12,772 nt of DNA from DAIOXA01 sp050949165. GTDB taxonomy: Bacteria; Bacillota; Proteinivoracia; UBA4975. The notes under the pieces were generated by a model that saw nothing but the letters and a program-made list of their open reading frames with translations, ran no database searches and had not been told where the DNA came from. This document shows, piece by piece, positions 6,323-12,747 of the stretch. The position numbers were made by a program, and so were the translations under genes. The first letter of the stretch is position 1; the number at the start of each line of letters is the position of its first letter. The DNA is taken from the NCBI GenBank assembly GCA_050949165.1, contig JBMNFF010000015.1:1-12772 (forward strand), in the 5' to 3' direction.

Positions 6323-7609
6323 ATGGCAAATCTGTGGTTGTGGTTTCCCAATGCTGAGGAAAGGAGGCAGTTTCTCATTGATCTGCTGGGGCTTAAGGCC
6401 CGAAACAAGGCGGTGGCGGAAATGCAAGAGGAATATCTATCAGCCCTGGAGGCAGGCAAGACCCGCAGTCCCTGGTACCATCTGGAGAGCAAGTTTTATA
6501 TGAATATCAATCGGGATTGCCAGGGCCAGACCCTCCCCTTTCAGGAGTTTCCCGTCTGGGAGAAGGGGTTTCGGAGGATCTATACCCAGAACTCCTACTA
6601 CTTCCGGCCTGGGTTTTGGCTGGTCCTGAAGCTGCGGGACAATCGTGCCGGCAGGCTGATCCGGAAGCATGTGGAGGAGAACTTTCCTGAGGAGCGGCTG
6701 GGCACCAATGTGCCGCTGCCCCGAAGGTCTGAGATGTTCCTGGAGTTACGACGGGTCCGATGGCTGCTAAAGGGCTATAGCTTTTGGCTGGAGCAAGGGC
6801 AGCCAAAACCAAAACTGCTGGATCTGGCCTATGACTTGGCAGAGGAGATAGTTCAGTCCTACCCGGATTTATTTAAGGGCGACGATACCTGCCTGTGGGA
6901 GGATATGTATCGGTATTGGGAAAGCCTCGGGGAGCTGGAGAAGGCAATTCGCTGTCTGGTGGTCCAGGCCCACCTGCAGCCAGGGAAAACCGATGCCTGG
7001 TTGAATCTGGGGGCATTGTACTACGCTAACCAGATGTGGGGCCCGGCAACGGAGGCTTACCTAAGGGGGCTGAGGTTTGACCCCGAGGACAGGTATATCC
7101 AGCATAATCTGAGCCTCATCCTCGAAAACAGTGCTGCGGTGACCGAAGCCAAGAGTTTCTTCAACACCATGGTGGGCAAATACCCTAACTCCTTTAACCT
7201 GCTAATTACCGGAGACTTGCACCGCATGCTGGGTGAGACAAAAAAAGCTGCCGGCAGATACCACCAGGGGATTCTGAGGGATAGGCGATGCGACCGGGCC
7301 GGCCTCCGCTGCTGCACCGAGCTGACCAAGATCTGTCTTGCCAGCAAGGATTACGACCGGGCCAGATGGGCGCTGGAGACGGCTTTGGTGTCTTGGTCCG
7401 ATGACATCATCTGCCTGGAGCTGGCTGTGGAGTTGTATTCCGCCCTGGAGGAGCTTGGCAAGCTGAAGAAGTATGCCCGGATGTTAGTGAGGAGGGCGCC
7501 GAATTCTGTTGCGGGACATAGGGCCTTGGGCAGATGTTATCTGGCTGAGGGGGACACTGTTAAGGCCCGGGAGCATGCTACCCGGGCCAGGGAGTTAAGT
7601 GGAAAATAG
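6323..7609 (+). CDS. TPR-repeat protein with an unrecognised N-terminal region
   Basis: A 428-residue soluble protein. The C-terminal part, about residues 190-425, is built of tetratricopeptide-like helical pairs, for example DAWLNLGALYYANQMWGPATEAYLRGLRFDP, DLHRMLGETKKAAGRYHQGIL and GHRALGRCYLAEGDTVKAREHA. This suggests a protein-protein interaction scaffold. The N-terminal 185 residues begin with a Trp-rich MANLWLWFPNAEERRQF and contain aromatic clusters (WYHLESKFYMNINRD, QNSYYFRPGFWLVLKLRD). They match no family I know. There is no signal peptide or membrane segment. The ATG at 6323 is chosen because GGAGG sits seven bases upstream; a longer frame from 6137 has no RBS. It stands alone between a structured intergenic region and a convergent terminator. 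Function unknown. Confidence 0.8.
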   Translation: MANLWLWFPNAEERRQFLIDLLGLKARNKAVAEMQEEYLSALEAGKTRSPWYHLESKFYMNINRDCQGQTLPFQEFPVWEKGFRRIYTQNSYYFRPGFWLVLKLRDNRAGRLIRKHVEENFPEERLGTNVPLPRRSEMFLELRRVRWLLKGYSFWLEQGQPKPKLLDLAYDLAEEIVQSYPDLFKGDDTCLWEDMYRYWESLGELEKAIRCLVVQAHLQPGKTDAWLNLGALYYANQMWGPATEAYLRGLRFDPEDRYIQHNLSLILENSAAVTEAKSFFNTMVGKYPNSFNLLITGDLHRMLGETKKAAGRYHQGILRDRRCDRAGLRCCTELTKICLASKDYDRARWALETALVSWSDDIICLELAVELYSALEELGKLKKYARMLVRRAPNSVAGHRALGRCYLAEGDTVKAREHATRARELSGK

Positions 7610-7636
7610 CTAGGCAGTGATTTGGGGTTAACTAAA

Positions 7637-7656
7637 AGCCCGGGGCGACCCGGGCT
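7637..7656. terminator. Shared hairpin terminator between convergent TPR and kinase genes
   Basis: A perfect 8-bp GC-rich stem, AGCCCGGG / CCCGGGCT, with a 4-base loop GCGA lies 27 bases after the TPR stop and 10 bases beyond the kinase's original stop. On the minus strand it is followed by TTTTAG and on the plus strand by AACTTTCT. It can serve both genes, better in the minus direction. Confidence 0.75.
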
Positions 7657-7666
7657 AACTTTCTAT

Positions 7667-8870
7667 TCAGATGGCTTGGGTTTCTTGGGCGGAATATTGT
7701 TCCAGGAGCTTAAGGAGGGTCAGCTTTTTTATCGGCTTGGCCAGATGGCTGGTGAACCCGCACTGGCGTGACCCTCTCGACGTCTTCGGCCATGGCGTAA
7801 GCGGTCAGGGCGATGATGGGAACGGGGACCTTGCCGTTCATATTTTCCCAGGCGCGAATCAGGATGGTCGCCTCATACCCGTCCATTACGGGCATCTGGA
7901 TGTCCATGAGGATCAGGTCGTACCTCTTGGCCTGAACCTTGGTGACGGCCCCTTGGCCGTCCACGGCGATGTCCAGCTGGTGGGGAGTGGTCTTGAGATA
8001 ACGCTGGATGAGGTAGCGGTTATCCGGGCTGTCTTCCACCAGCAGAATTTTTAAGGGCCTGGTATCGCAGGCGCCGGTTGGCTGGGAATCTTGTTGCCCA
8101 TTCAGGCCTTGTTCCTGCTCAAGGAGCTTAAAGCGGGCGGTAAAATAGAAGGTGCTGCCCTTGCCCAGGGTGCTTTCCGCCCACATTTCGCCCTTCATCA
8201 GGCTGACCAGTTTCTTGGAAAGGGTCAGGCCCAGGCCGATACCGCCGTGTTGACGGGTGGACGATTGATCCATCTGGGTAAAGAGCTCAAAGATCTCCTT
8301 CAGGGAATCCTTGGGGATGCCGGGCCCGGTGTCGCTGACGGAAAAGAGCAGGCAGACTTCGTCGGCCGCGGGGCTTTGCTCTTGGGCGAGGGAGACTTGC
8401 AGGGATATCTGGCCCTGGCAGGTAAATTTAACGGCGTTATCCAGCAGGTTCAACAATATCTGCTTGAGGCGGCCCTGGTCCCCACAGACGATTTCCGGCA
8501 GGGATTGGTCCAGGGTGCAGTTGATTGAAAGCTGTTTGAGTCCTGCCCGCACCGAGATGAGATCTGCGGCATCTAAAACTAATTTTCGCAGGTTAAAGGG
8601 GCAGCAGTCCAGTTGGATCTTGCCGGACTCTATATTGGATATGTCCAGCATGTCGTTGACCAGGCTGAGCAGAGTCTCCCCGGCAATCTTGAATATCCGG
8701 ATATACTCCCTCTGTTCATCTGTCAGGGGAGTCTCGGCCAGGAGATCGGCCATGCCGATTATGGAATTCAGTGGCGTCCGGATTTCATGGCTCATATTGG
8801 CCAGAAACTGAGACTTGGTACTGCTCAGGGCCGCCCGCTCTTCACTGTAGAACTCGTACAGATTGACCAC
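7667..8870 (-). pseudogene. Cytosolic hybrid sensor histidine kinase with a frameshifted receiver domain
   Basis: A hybrid kinase without its own sensor region. The dimerisation/phosphoacceptor helix is FLANMSHEIRTPLN (His28), followed by the ATPase domain with N-box (LLNLLDNAVKF, about 139-149), G1 DTGPGIP (180-186) and G2 GGIGLGL (209-215). A receiver domain has LLVED (acidic pair about 279-280), phospho-Asp323 in LMDIQMP, and ALTAYAM (about 354-360). The current frame ends at 7710 with a nonsense tail. A shift of one base near 7761-7770 restores the family's expected end, CGFTSHLAKPIKK, with the conserved Lys, down to a TGA at 7667. A single extra base explains it. GTG at 8870 is the likely start, with AGGA upstream. 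It follows the membrane-protein gene by 19 bases, and that protein may be its sensor partner. The kinase domains are intact, so autophosphorylation could survive; sequencing error is possible. Confidence 0.8.
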
Positions 8871-8889
8871 GATATCACATCCTAGTGCG

Positions 8890-9651
8890 CTATTGGCAGG
8901 AATTGAGCTTCCTTTCGCCGTGCACCTTTTTGAGGTACTTGATGCTGTTGATCAGATCTCCTCGACAGAGGTTGCCGTACACGGTTTCTCCCAGGCAGGA
9001 GAAAAACAGAGGCAGGATGACGAGGTATAATGCCGGCAGCAGGGGATCAAAATCCCGCCTGACAAAATCCGCCAGGGCAAGCACTGCAATGGCAACTTTC
9101 GTCAACTTGCTTGACCAATGCAGCACCCTGCTGCAGACCGGCGCATACTTTGGCGGTGTCGCCGGTACAAAATGCCGATACTGCTGGAACGCAGCGATCT
9201 CCTGGAAGGCAGAGAAGGTCCTTCCAGAGAGTGAAATAAGCTCTTGATACAAGAGCTTGCGACACAGGATATCTAGGGGCGCCAAACTCAGAAGCAGCAG
9301 AGAAAGCCAGAGATTAACCCGGTAGGCTATACTCCAGGTTATTCCCATAATCAGCAGCCTTGTCCATACCTTGAGGTAAGGGAAAAGTGCCTCCCCTTGC
9401 TTTACAGCAAGGCCAATAAAAGTTGATGGAGCCTTTATGGTTCCATCAGAGGGTTTGGGGGGTGTTTTCTCTCTAATTAGGGTGCTGGAGAAATATAGGC
9501 CCAGGGATAATAACAGGGCCGCTAACAAGGGGAGGACTTTGGCACTTTCAAGCAGATAAAATTCATCGATCCACAGGTTTAGGACAATCAGCAGCAGAAA
9601 TGATGTACAGCAGAGCAAGAAAAGCTTCGTCTTGAACCTACCAGATTTCAT
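8890..9651 (-). CDS. Multi-pass membrane protein of unknown function
   Basis: A 253-residue protein with hydrophobic spans at about 9-28, 38-57, 98-112, 113-130 and 202-222, plus a weaker one at 184-197. There are two soluble stretches: a Pro-rich one at about 60-80 and one at about 131-180. The second contains the pattern FQEIAAFQQYRHFVPATPPKYAP. No family or catalytic motif is recognised. It lacks the paired Cys/His residues of AgrB-type peptide-processing proteases and the HExxH of site-2 proteases. The ATG at 9651 is preferred because AGGGG lies eight bases upstream; an earlier TTG at 9672 does not fit. It lies 119 bases downstream of the repeat-peptide gene with no clear terminator between. 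The cytosolic histidine kinase follows after 19 bases. The context suggests a membrane input module for that kinase, or a protein handling the exported peptide. Both are inferences. Confidence 0.65.
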   Translation of the reverse strand: MKSGRFKTKLFLLCCTSFLLLIVLNLWIDEFYLLESAKVLPLLAALLLSLGLYFSSTLIREKTPPKPSDGTIKAPSTFIGLAVKQGEALFPYLKVWTRLLIMGITWSIAYRVNLWLSLLLLSLAPLDILCRKLLYQELISLSGRTFSAFQEIAAFQQYRHFVPATPPKYAPVCSRVLHWSSKLTKVAIAVLALADFVRRDFDPLLPALYLVILPLFFSCLGETVYGNLCRGDLINSIKYLKKVHGERKLNSCQ

Positions 9652-9770
9652 GGCTAAACCCCTGTATGTCAACTAAGTAGAAAGGACAAGCAATTGGTGG
9701 AAGAGCACCTCTAAAAGTAAATACGGAGGGAATGCAACTAAGCGGACGTCCCCTTCGCCGGATGGAATCT

Positions 9771-10106
9771 TTACTTGAAAGTCCGAGGGATGTCCTCATC
9801 GGCGTTGGTGGTAATGGGTGGGAAGAATTTGAAAGTCCGAGGGATGTCCTCATCGGCATCGGGAGTGACGACGTACGCCGATTTGAAAGTCCGAGGGATG
9901 TCCTCATCGGCGTTGGTGGTAATGGGTGGGAAGAATTTGAAAGTCCGAGGGATGTCCTCATCGGCATCGGGAGTGACGACGTACGCCGATTTGAAAGTGC
10001 GGGGAATGTCCTCATCGGCAGCTTGTACCATACCGGGAATCAACACCACTACACATACGGCCAAGACCAACAACAAACCTACACTCTTCTTAAATAAACC
10101 TTTCAT
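9771..10106 (-). CDS. Secreted tandem-repeat peptide precursor, candidate multi-copy pheromone
   Basis: A 111-residue precursor. Residues 1-29 are a classical Sec signal peptide: MKGLFKK, a hydrophobic core LLLVLAVCVVVLIPG, and cleavage after VQA. LAVC is not a proper lipobox. The rest is wholly repetitive: five copies of ADEDIPRTFK separated by four octapeptides in the order SAYVVTPD, FFPPITTN, SAYVVTPD, FFPPITTN. The chain ends exactly with the fifth ADEDIPRTFK. The ATG at 10106 has AAAGGGG upstream; the in-frame GTG at 10127 would overlap that site. Exported precursors of RRNPPA signals have a signal peptide and release short C-terminal peptides, usually from one copy. Five copies of a Lys-ended unit point to release of several identical peptides, possibly DIPRTFK or 18-residue units. 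It is divergent from an HTH-TPR regulator. A small repetitive cell-surface protein is the alternative. Confidence 0.8.
   Translation of the reverse strand: MKGLFKKSVGLLLVLAVCVVVLIPGMVQAADEDIPRTFKSAYVVTPDADEDIPRTFKFFPPITTNADEDIPRTFKSAYVVTPDADEDIPRTFKFFPPITTNADEDIPRTFK
9774..10019 (-). repeat. In-frame tandem repeat array: 54-nt units arranged as 108-nt super-repeats
   Basis: A 30-nt constant element occurs at 9774-9803, 9828-9857, 9882-9911, 9936-9965 and 9990-10019. The 24-nt spacers between them alternate in two types: 9804-9827 and 9912-9935 encode FFPPITTN, 9858-9881 and 9966-9989 encode SAYVVTPD. The two 108-nt super-repeats differ at one base by my reading. The copy nearest the signal peptide (9990-10019) differs at three positions, all silent (Ile, Pro and Arg codons). 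Confidence 0.97.
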
Positions 10107-10127
10107 TGCTCTACCCCTTTCTTCCAC

Positions 10128-10156
10128 TTGGTTTTGTTCAGTTTATATTATACAAT
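10128..10156 (+). promoter_or_regulatory. Candidate promoter of the RRNPPA-type regulator
   Basis: TTGGTT (10128-10133) is spaced 17 bases from TACAAT (10151-10156) on the plus strand, which would start transcription near 10163, just before the hairpin at 10169. It overlaps the -10 region of the divergent peptide gene, so the two promoters would interfere with each other. The hexamers are imperfect. Confidence 0.4.
10147..10152 (-). promoter_or_regulatory. Candidate -10 box of the repeat-peptide gene
   Basis: A perfect TATAAT on the minus strand lies 41 bases before the peptide start. The expected -35 position (about 10170-10175) reads GGTTTT, a poor match. It falls inside the inverted repeat at 10169-10196. 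A good -10 with a poor -35 is what an activator-dependent promoter looks like, which would fit control by the divergent regulator. Confidence 0.5.
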
Positions 10157-10168
10157 GGAATTAACAAG

Positions 10169-10196
10169 AAAAACCCAGATGTTTTTCTGGGTTTTT
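10169..10196. promoter_or_regulatory. Perfect inverted repeat between the divergent promoters (operator or leader attenuator)
   Basis: An 11-bp perfect stem (AAAAACCCAGA, 10169-10179, with TCTGGGTTTTT, 10186-10196) has a 6-base loop. It ends directly against the GGGGGA ribosome binding site (10197-10202) of the regulator gene. On the regulator mRNA it would form an intrinsic-terminator-like hairpin in the leader; as DNA it is a dyad overlapping the -35 position of the peptide promoter. Either an operator for the HTH protein or an attenuator fits. There is no gene in either direction that obviously needs a plain terminator here. Confidence 0.6.
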
Positions 10197-10209
10197 GGGG
10201 GACTTATCG

Positions 10210-11160
10210 ATGTTTGTGACATACAATTTGGAATATTTTGGCAAAGAACTGAAAAAAATACGGACACGCCTGGGTTTCAGTCAGGCCTATGTTCAGGAAA
10301 TCGTGGGGGTCAGCATCGACACCATCCGGAAGATTGAAAGCGGGCGCGTCGTTCCAAGGTACGATACTTTGGAGCTGCTTTCTGTTGCCTATAAAGAAGA
10401 CCTGCTGGATTTGCTGAAAAACTCTCGCTCTAATAAGTTCCTCATGGAGTACCACGACGAGTTGGACTATATCATCACCTGTTATGAAAAGGGCGCCGCC
10501 GCCGACCTCAAGGAAAAACTCCAAAAAAACTTTTCCCAGGACGACAGCCAATCCATGGTCAACCCCAAGGAATTTGACCAGTTTCTCATCTTCGTGGAAG
10601 TCATCGACCAGTTTCACACCGGCGCCGCCAACAGCCGCTCTCTCCGGGATGAACTGGTGGATGCCCTGTGCCTGACCATCCCTAATTACCGCTTGCGCGC
10701 ATTCAGGAGGTACAAGTACACCTATATCGAGTTCCGGATCCTCCTGCTCATCAGCCTCCTGGTCGCCAGGGAGGGCAACTTTGCCTTCAGCAACGACATC
10801 CTCTATTACATCCTGGACGAAATCTCGGATAAGAAGTATAGCACCAAGTACATCGACTACCTGATCATCAATGTGTACTTTAATATTGCGTATAACTATC
10901 ACCGGCTCGATGAATTTGCCAAGGCCATCGAGGTTGCCGACGCCGGCATCGCCTTCTGCGCAGAAAAGCGAACAAGCCATGTGCTCTACTCATTGTATTA
11001 CCGCAAGGGGATTGCCCAGTTTCTCCTGGGCCAAGAAAATTATATGGACTCCATCGTCACGGCCTTTTACCTCTTAAAGGCGGTTAAAATCCCCAACCTG
11101 CTGGAAGAGTATCGGAAGATTACCCAAGAAAAGTACGGCATCACGGTGCCCTCACTCTAG
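10210..11160 (+). CDS. HTH-TPR cytosolic peptide-sensing regulator of RRNPPA type
   Basis: A 316-residue protein with the RRNPPA layout. An N-terminal XRE-type helix-turn-helix occupies about residues 7-68 (FGKELKKIRTRLGFSQAYVQEIVGVSIDTIRKIESG is the classic helix pattern, with the IRKIESG end). It is followed by an all-helical region with TPR-like pairs, clearest at about 215-295 (NVYFNIAYNYHRLDEFAKAIEVADAGI; SLYYRKGIAQFLLGQENYMDSI). The Asn residues spaced along one helix (221, 225, 229) resemble those that grip peptide backbone in PlcR/NprR-type receptors. There is no signal peptide or membrane span. The ATG at 10210 follows GGGGGA by eight bases; an earlier TTG at 10195 overlaps that site. 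It is divergent from a Sec-exported repeat peptide, the standard arrangement of receptor and pheromone genes. Re-imported peptide would bind the TPR part and change DNA binding. Receptor-peptide pairing is inferred. Confidence 0.85.
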   Translation: MFVTYNLEYFGKELKKIRTRLGFSQAYVQEIVGVSIDTIRKIESGRVVPRYDTLELLSVAYKEDLLDLLKNSRSNKFLMEYHDELDYIITCYEKGAAADLKEKLQKNFSQDDSQSMVNPKEFDQFLIFVEVIDQFHTGAANSRSLRDELVDALCLTIPNYRLRAFRRYKYTYIEFRILLLISLLVAREGNFAFSNDILYYILDEISDKKYSTKYIDYLIINVYFNIAYNYHRLDEFAKAIEVADAGIAFCAEKRTSHVLYSLYYRKGIAQFLLGQENYMDSIVTAFYLLKAVKIPNLLEEYRKITQEKYGITVPSL

Positions 11161-11166
11161 TCCGCC

Positions 11167-11198
11167 GAACCCGGGAACGATTGTTCTCGGGTTCTTAT
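11167..11198 (+). terminator. Terminator after the RRNPPA-type regulator
   Basis: A 12-bp stem with one G-T pair (GAACCCGGGAAC at 11167-11178, GTTCTCGGGTTC at 11183-11194) and loop GATT is followed by TTATT, six bases after the regulator's stop. The 190 bases from here to the MFS stop at 11386 hold no gene I can support and no clear terminator for the MFS gene. Confidence 0.8.
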
Positions 11199-11385
11199 TG
11201 TCAGTGTCGGATTCGGTCATAATTTCCCGGGTAATGTCAAAGCTGTGGCTAGTGGCTCTTGGCAGATTCAGGAGAATCGCCTTTTTGCCAGGCCGGGACA
11301 GAGGGCTGTCGAATCCTCTACTCTGCCATCAGAAGATGTTATATCACAAAATTATCCAAATGTCACGCAAAGTCCTTCCCGGCAG

Positions 11386-12612
11386 TCAGAAGCCCCGCTT
11401 GTCCTTCAACCGCCGGAGCAGGATGGCGTACAGACCGACCACCGGCGCCAGGATGAGGCCGGAGACCACCAGGGATACGGCCATGCCGGCTCTGAGGGCG
11501 ATAAAGCCAAGCAGGGGACCGCTGATTATCTGGCCCAGGGCGTCGATCTGGCCATAGGTTGAGAGGACGGTGGCCCGCACTCCCGATTCTATGCTCTCAT
11601 TGAGCCAGGCCCGGTAGATGGGCCCGTTGGTGGTCCTTAGGATATAGTATGTCAGATAGGTGGATACGGCCAGGGGAAAGTTCCGGGCCAGGCCAAAGAT
11701 GACGATGGCCGTCAGCATAAAGAAGTTGATGGCGATGAGGAGCCAAACCTTCTGGAGCTTGCCGGTCCTGTCCAGGTTCCGCTTAATATATTCTACAGCC
11801 AGGATGCTGGCCACCATGGAAACGCCATTGATCAGTCCCACCCAGACAATGGGCTGGATATCCAGGGCGGGCAGGGTCACATCGTCCAGGATGTGGGCAA
11901 TCCACAACCTGTCCAGACCCTCGCTGTACAGGCCATAGAAAAGGGCGATAGCCGCCATCACCATGAGAAAATGCTTTTTCCTGATAGAGCCCAGGCCCTG
12001 GCGAAAGGTATGGAGCATCTGCTGAAGGGAGCTGCGCTCCTGGGGCGGAGCGGGGCGAAAGGCCGTCTCGGGCATGAAGCGAAGCAAGAAGAGGGCCAGG
12101 GCGATGAAGAGGGCGCCGCCCAGGAGCATGGGCAGATTAATCATCAGGGTTCCCAGGAGGGTGCTGACGAGAATTGCCAGGAGAGACCCAATCTGTCGGA
12201 TTTGCGCGCCCTTTAAGAAGAGCTTGTCCAGGCCCCGGCCTCCCATCTCGTCGGCAATCCAGGCCTCATCGGCGCCGCTGGTAAAGGTGGCGCCGATGCC
12301 CCAGAGCACCTGGCAGAGCAAGATGACCCAGAAGCTGGGCACGAGCCCCTCGATAAAAAAGCCCAGGCCGATGAGGGCCAAGCCGATGAGGACGGAAAGC
12401 TTGCGGCTCTTGAGATCAGCCAGAATCCCCGTGGGTATTTCAAAGATAAAGCAGGATAATTCCAGGGCCGTCCCCGCCAGGACCAATTGCATGGGGTTGA
12501 ACCCGGCCACCTCGATGCGGTAGAGCTCGTTGACGGTAAAGACCATCTCGAACAAAAAGGCCGATACCCCTGCATAGATGAGGTAGATATTATAAGCAGA
12601 TGGCTTTCGCAT
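11386..12612 (-). CDS. Major facilitator superfamily (MFS) transporter, efflux-type
   Basis: A 408-residue integral membrane protein with the length and about 12 hydrophobic spans of an MFS permease. The loop between the second and third spans carries the family's motif A in degenerate form (FEIPTGILADLKSRKLSVLIG, close to the G-x-L-a-D-r-x-G-r-k pattern). A conserved acidic GADEAWIADEM follows the fourth span, as in many drug-efflux-like members (proton-linked antiporters of small hydrophobic compounds). A charged central loop lies at about 185-205. The substrate cannot be read from the sequence. The ATG at 12612 is preferred because GGGGGA lies six bases upstream and the promoter at 12659-12687 fits; an upstream start at 12660 would place the promoter inside the gene. 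It is convergent with the regulator and divergent from the gene starting at 12748. Confidence 0.88.
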   Translation of the reverse strand: MRKPSAYNIYLIYAGVSAFLFEMVFTVNELYRIEVAGFNPMQLVLAGTALELSCFIFEIPTGILADLKSRKLSVLIGLALIGLGFFIEGLVPSFWVILLCQVLWGIGATFTSGADEAWIADEMGGRGLDKLFLKGAQIRQIGSLLAILVSTLLGTLMINLPMLLGGALFIALALFLLRFMPETAFRPAPPQERSSLQQMLHTFRQGLGSIRKKHFLMVMAAIALFYGLYSEGLDRLWIAHILDDVTLPALDIQPIVWVGLINGVSMVASILAVEYIKRNLDRTGKLQKVWLLIAINFFMLTAIVIFGLARNFPLAVSTYLTYYILRTTNGPIYRAWLNESIESGVRATVLSTYGQIDALGQIISGPLLGFIALRAGMAVSLVVSGLILAPVVGLYAILLRRLKDKRGF

Positions 12613-12626
12613 ACTTTTCCCCCGTT

Positions 12627-12636
12627 GGCAGCTGCC
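12627..12636. promoter_or_regulatory. Perfect 10-bp palindrome in the MFS leader
   Basis: GGCAGCTGCC, flanked by GTT and a near-symmetric CAAC, lies between the MFS promoter and its ribosome binding site. It could be an operator for a repressor or a leader hairpin. There is no direct evidence for a partner. Confidence 0.35.
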
Positions 12637-12658
12637 GTGGCAACTCAGTAGTACAACC

Positions 12659-12687
12659 ATTATACATGACGGGACGGCGGCTGTCGC
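12659..12687 (-). promoter_or_regulatory. Promoter of the MFS transporter gene
   Basis: On the minus strand GCGACA (12682-12687) is followed after exactly 17 bases by a perfect TATAAT (12659-12664), giving a start near 12651 and a leader of about 40 bases. The -35 matches four of six consensus positions. Confidence 0.6.
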
Positions 12688-12747
12688 AGAGTTTACCGGT
12701 TGCCAGGCCCCATGTCCACAGGGTAAATTTCAGCAAAGGAGGTTGAG

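Noticed and set aside
7755..7775. Programmed ribosomal frameshift in the kinase
   Set aside because: There is no slippery heptamer, internal Shine-Dalgarno sequence or stem at the site. Hybrid kinases are not known to use one, so mutation or read error is simpler.
9774..10019. Regularly spaced repeats suggesting a CRISPR array
   Set aside because: The 30-nt repeats and 24-nt spacers look CRISPR-like, but spacers recur in two alternating types, the unit is a multiple of three, and the whole array lies in frame behind a signal peptide. No cas gene is present.
10062..10106. Lipoprotein signal in the repeat precursor (LAVC)
   Set aside because: The residue before Cys is Val, not Gly, Ala or Ser, and the VQA site further on fits signal peptidase I and gives repeats starting exactly at the cleavage point.
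9732..10164. Long plus-strand open frames across the repeat array
   Set aside because: A repeat unit divisible by three with no stops keeps antisense frames open. None has a signal peptide or a good RBS, while the minus-strand frame has both.
10204..10980. A 258-codon minus-strand frame opposite the HTH-TPR regulator
   Set aside because: It is the antisense shadow of a GC-biased third-position coding region. The plus-strand frame has a clear HTH domain, RBS and terminator.
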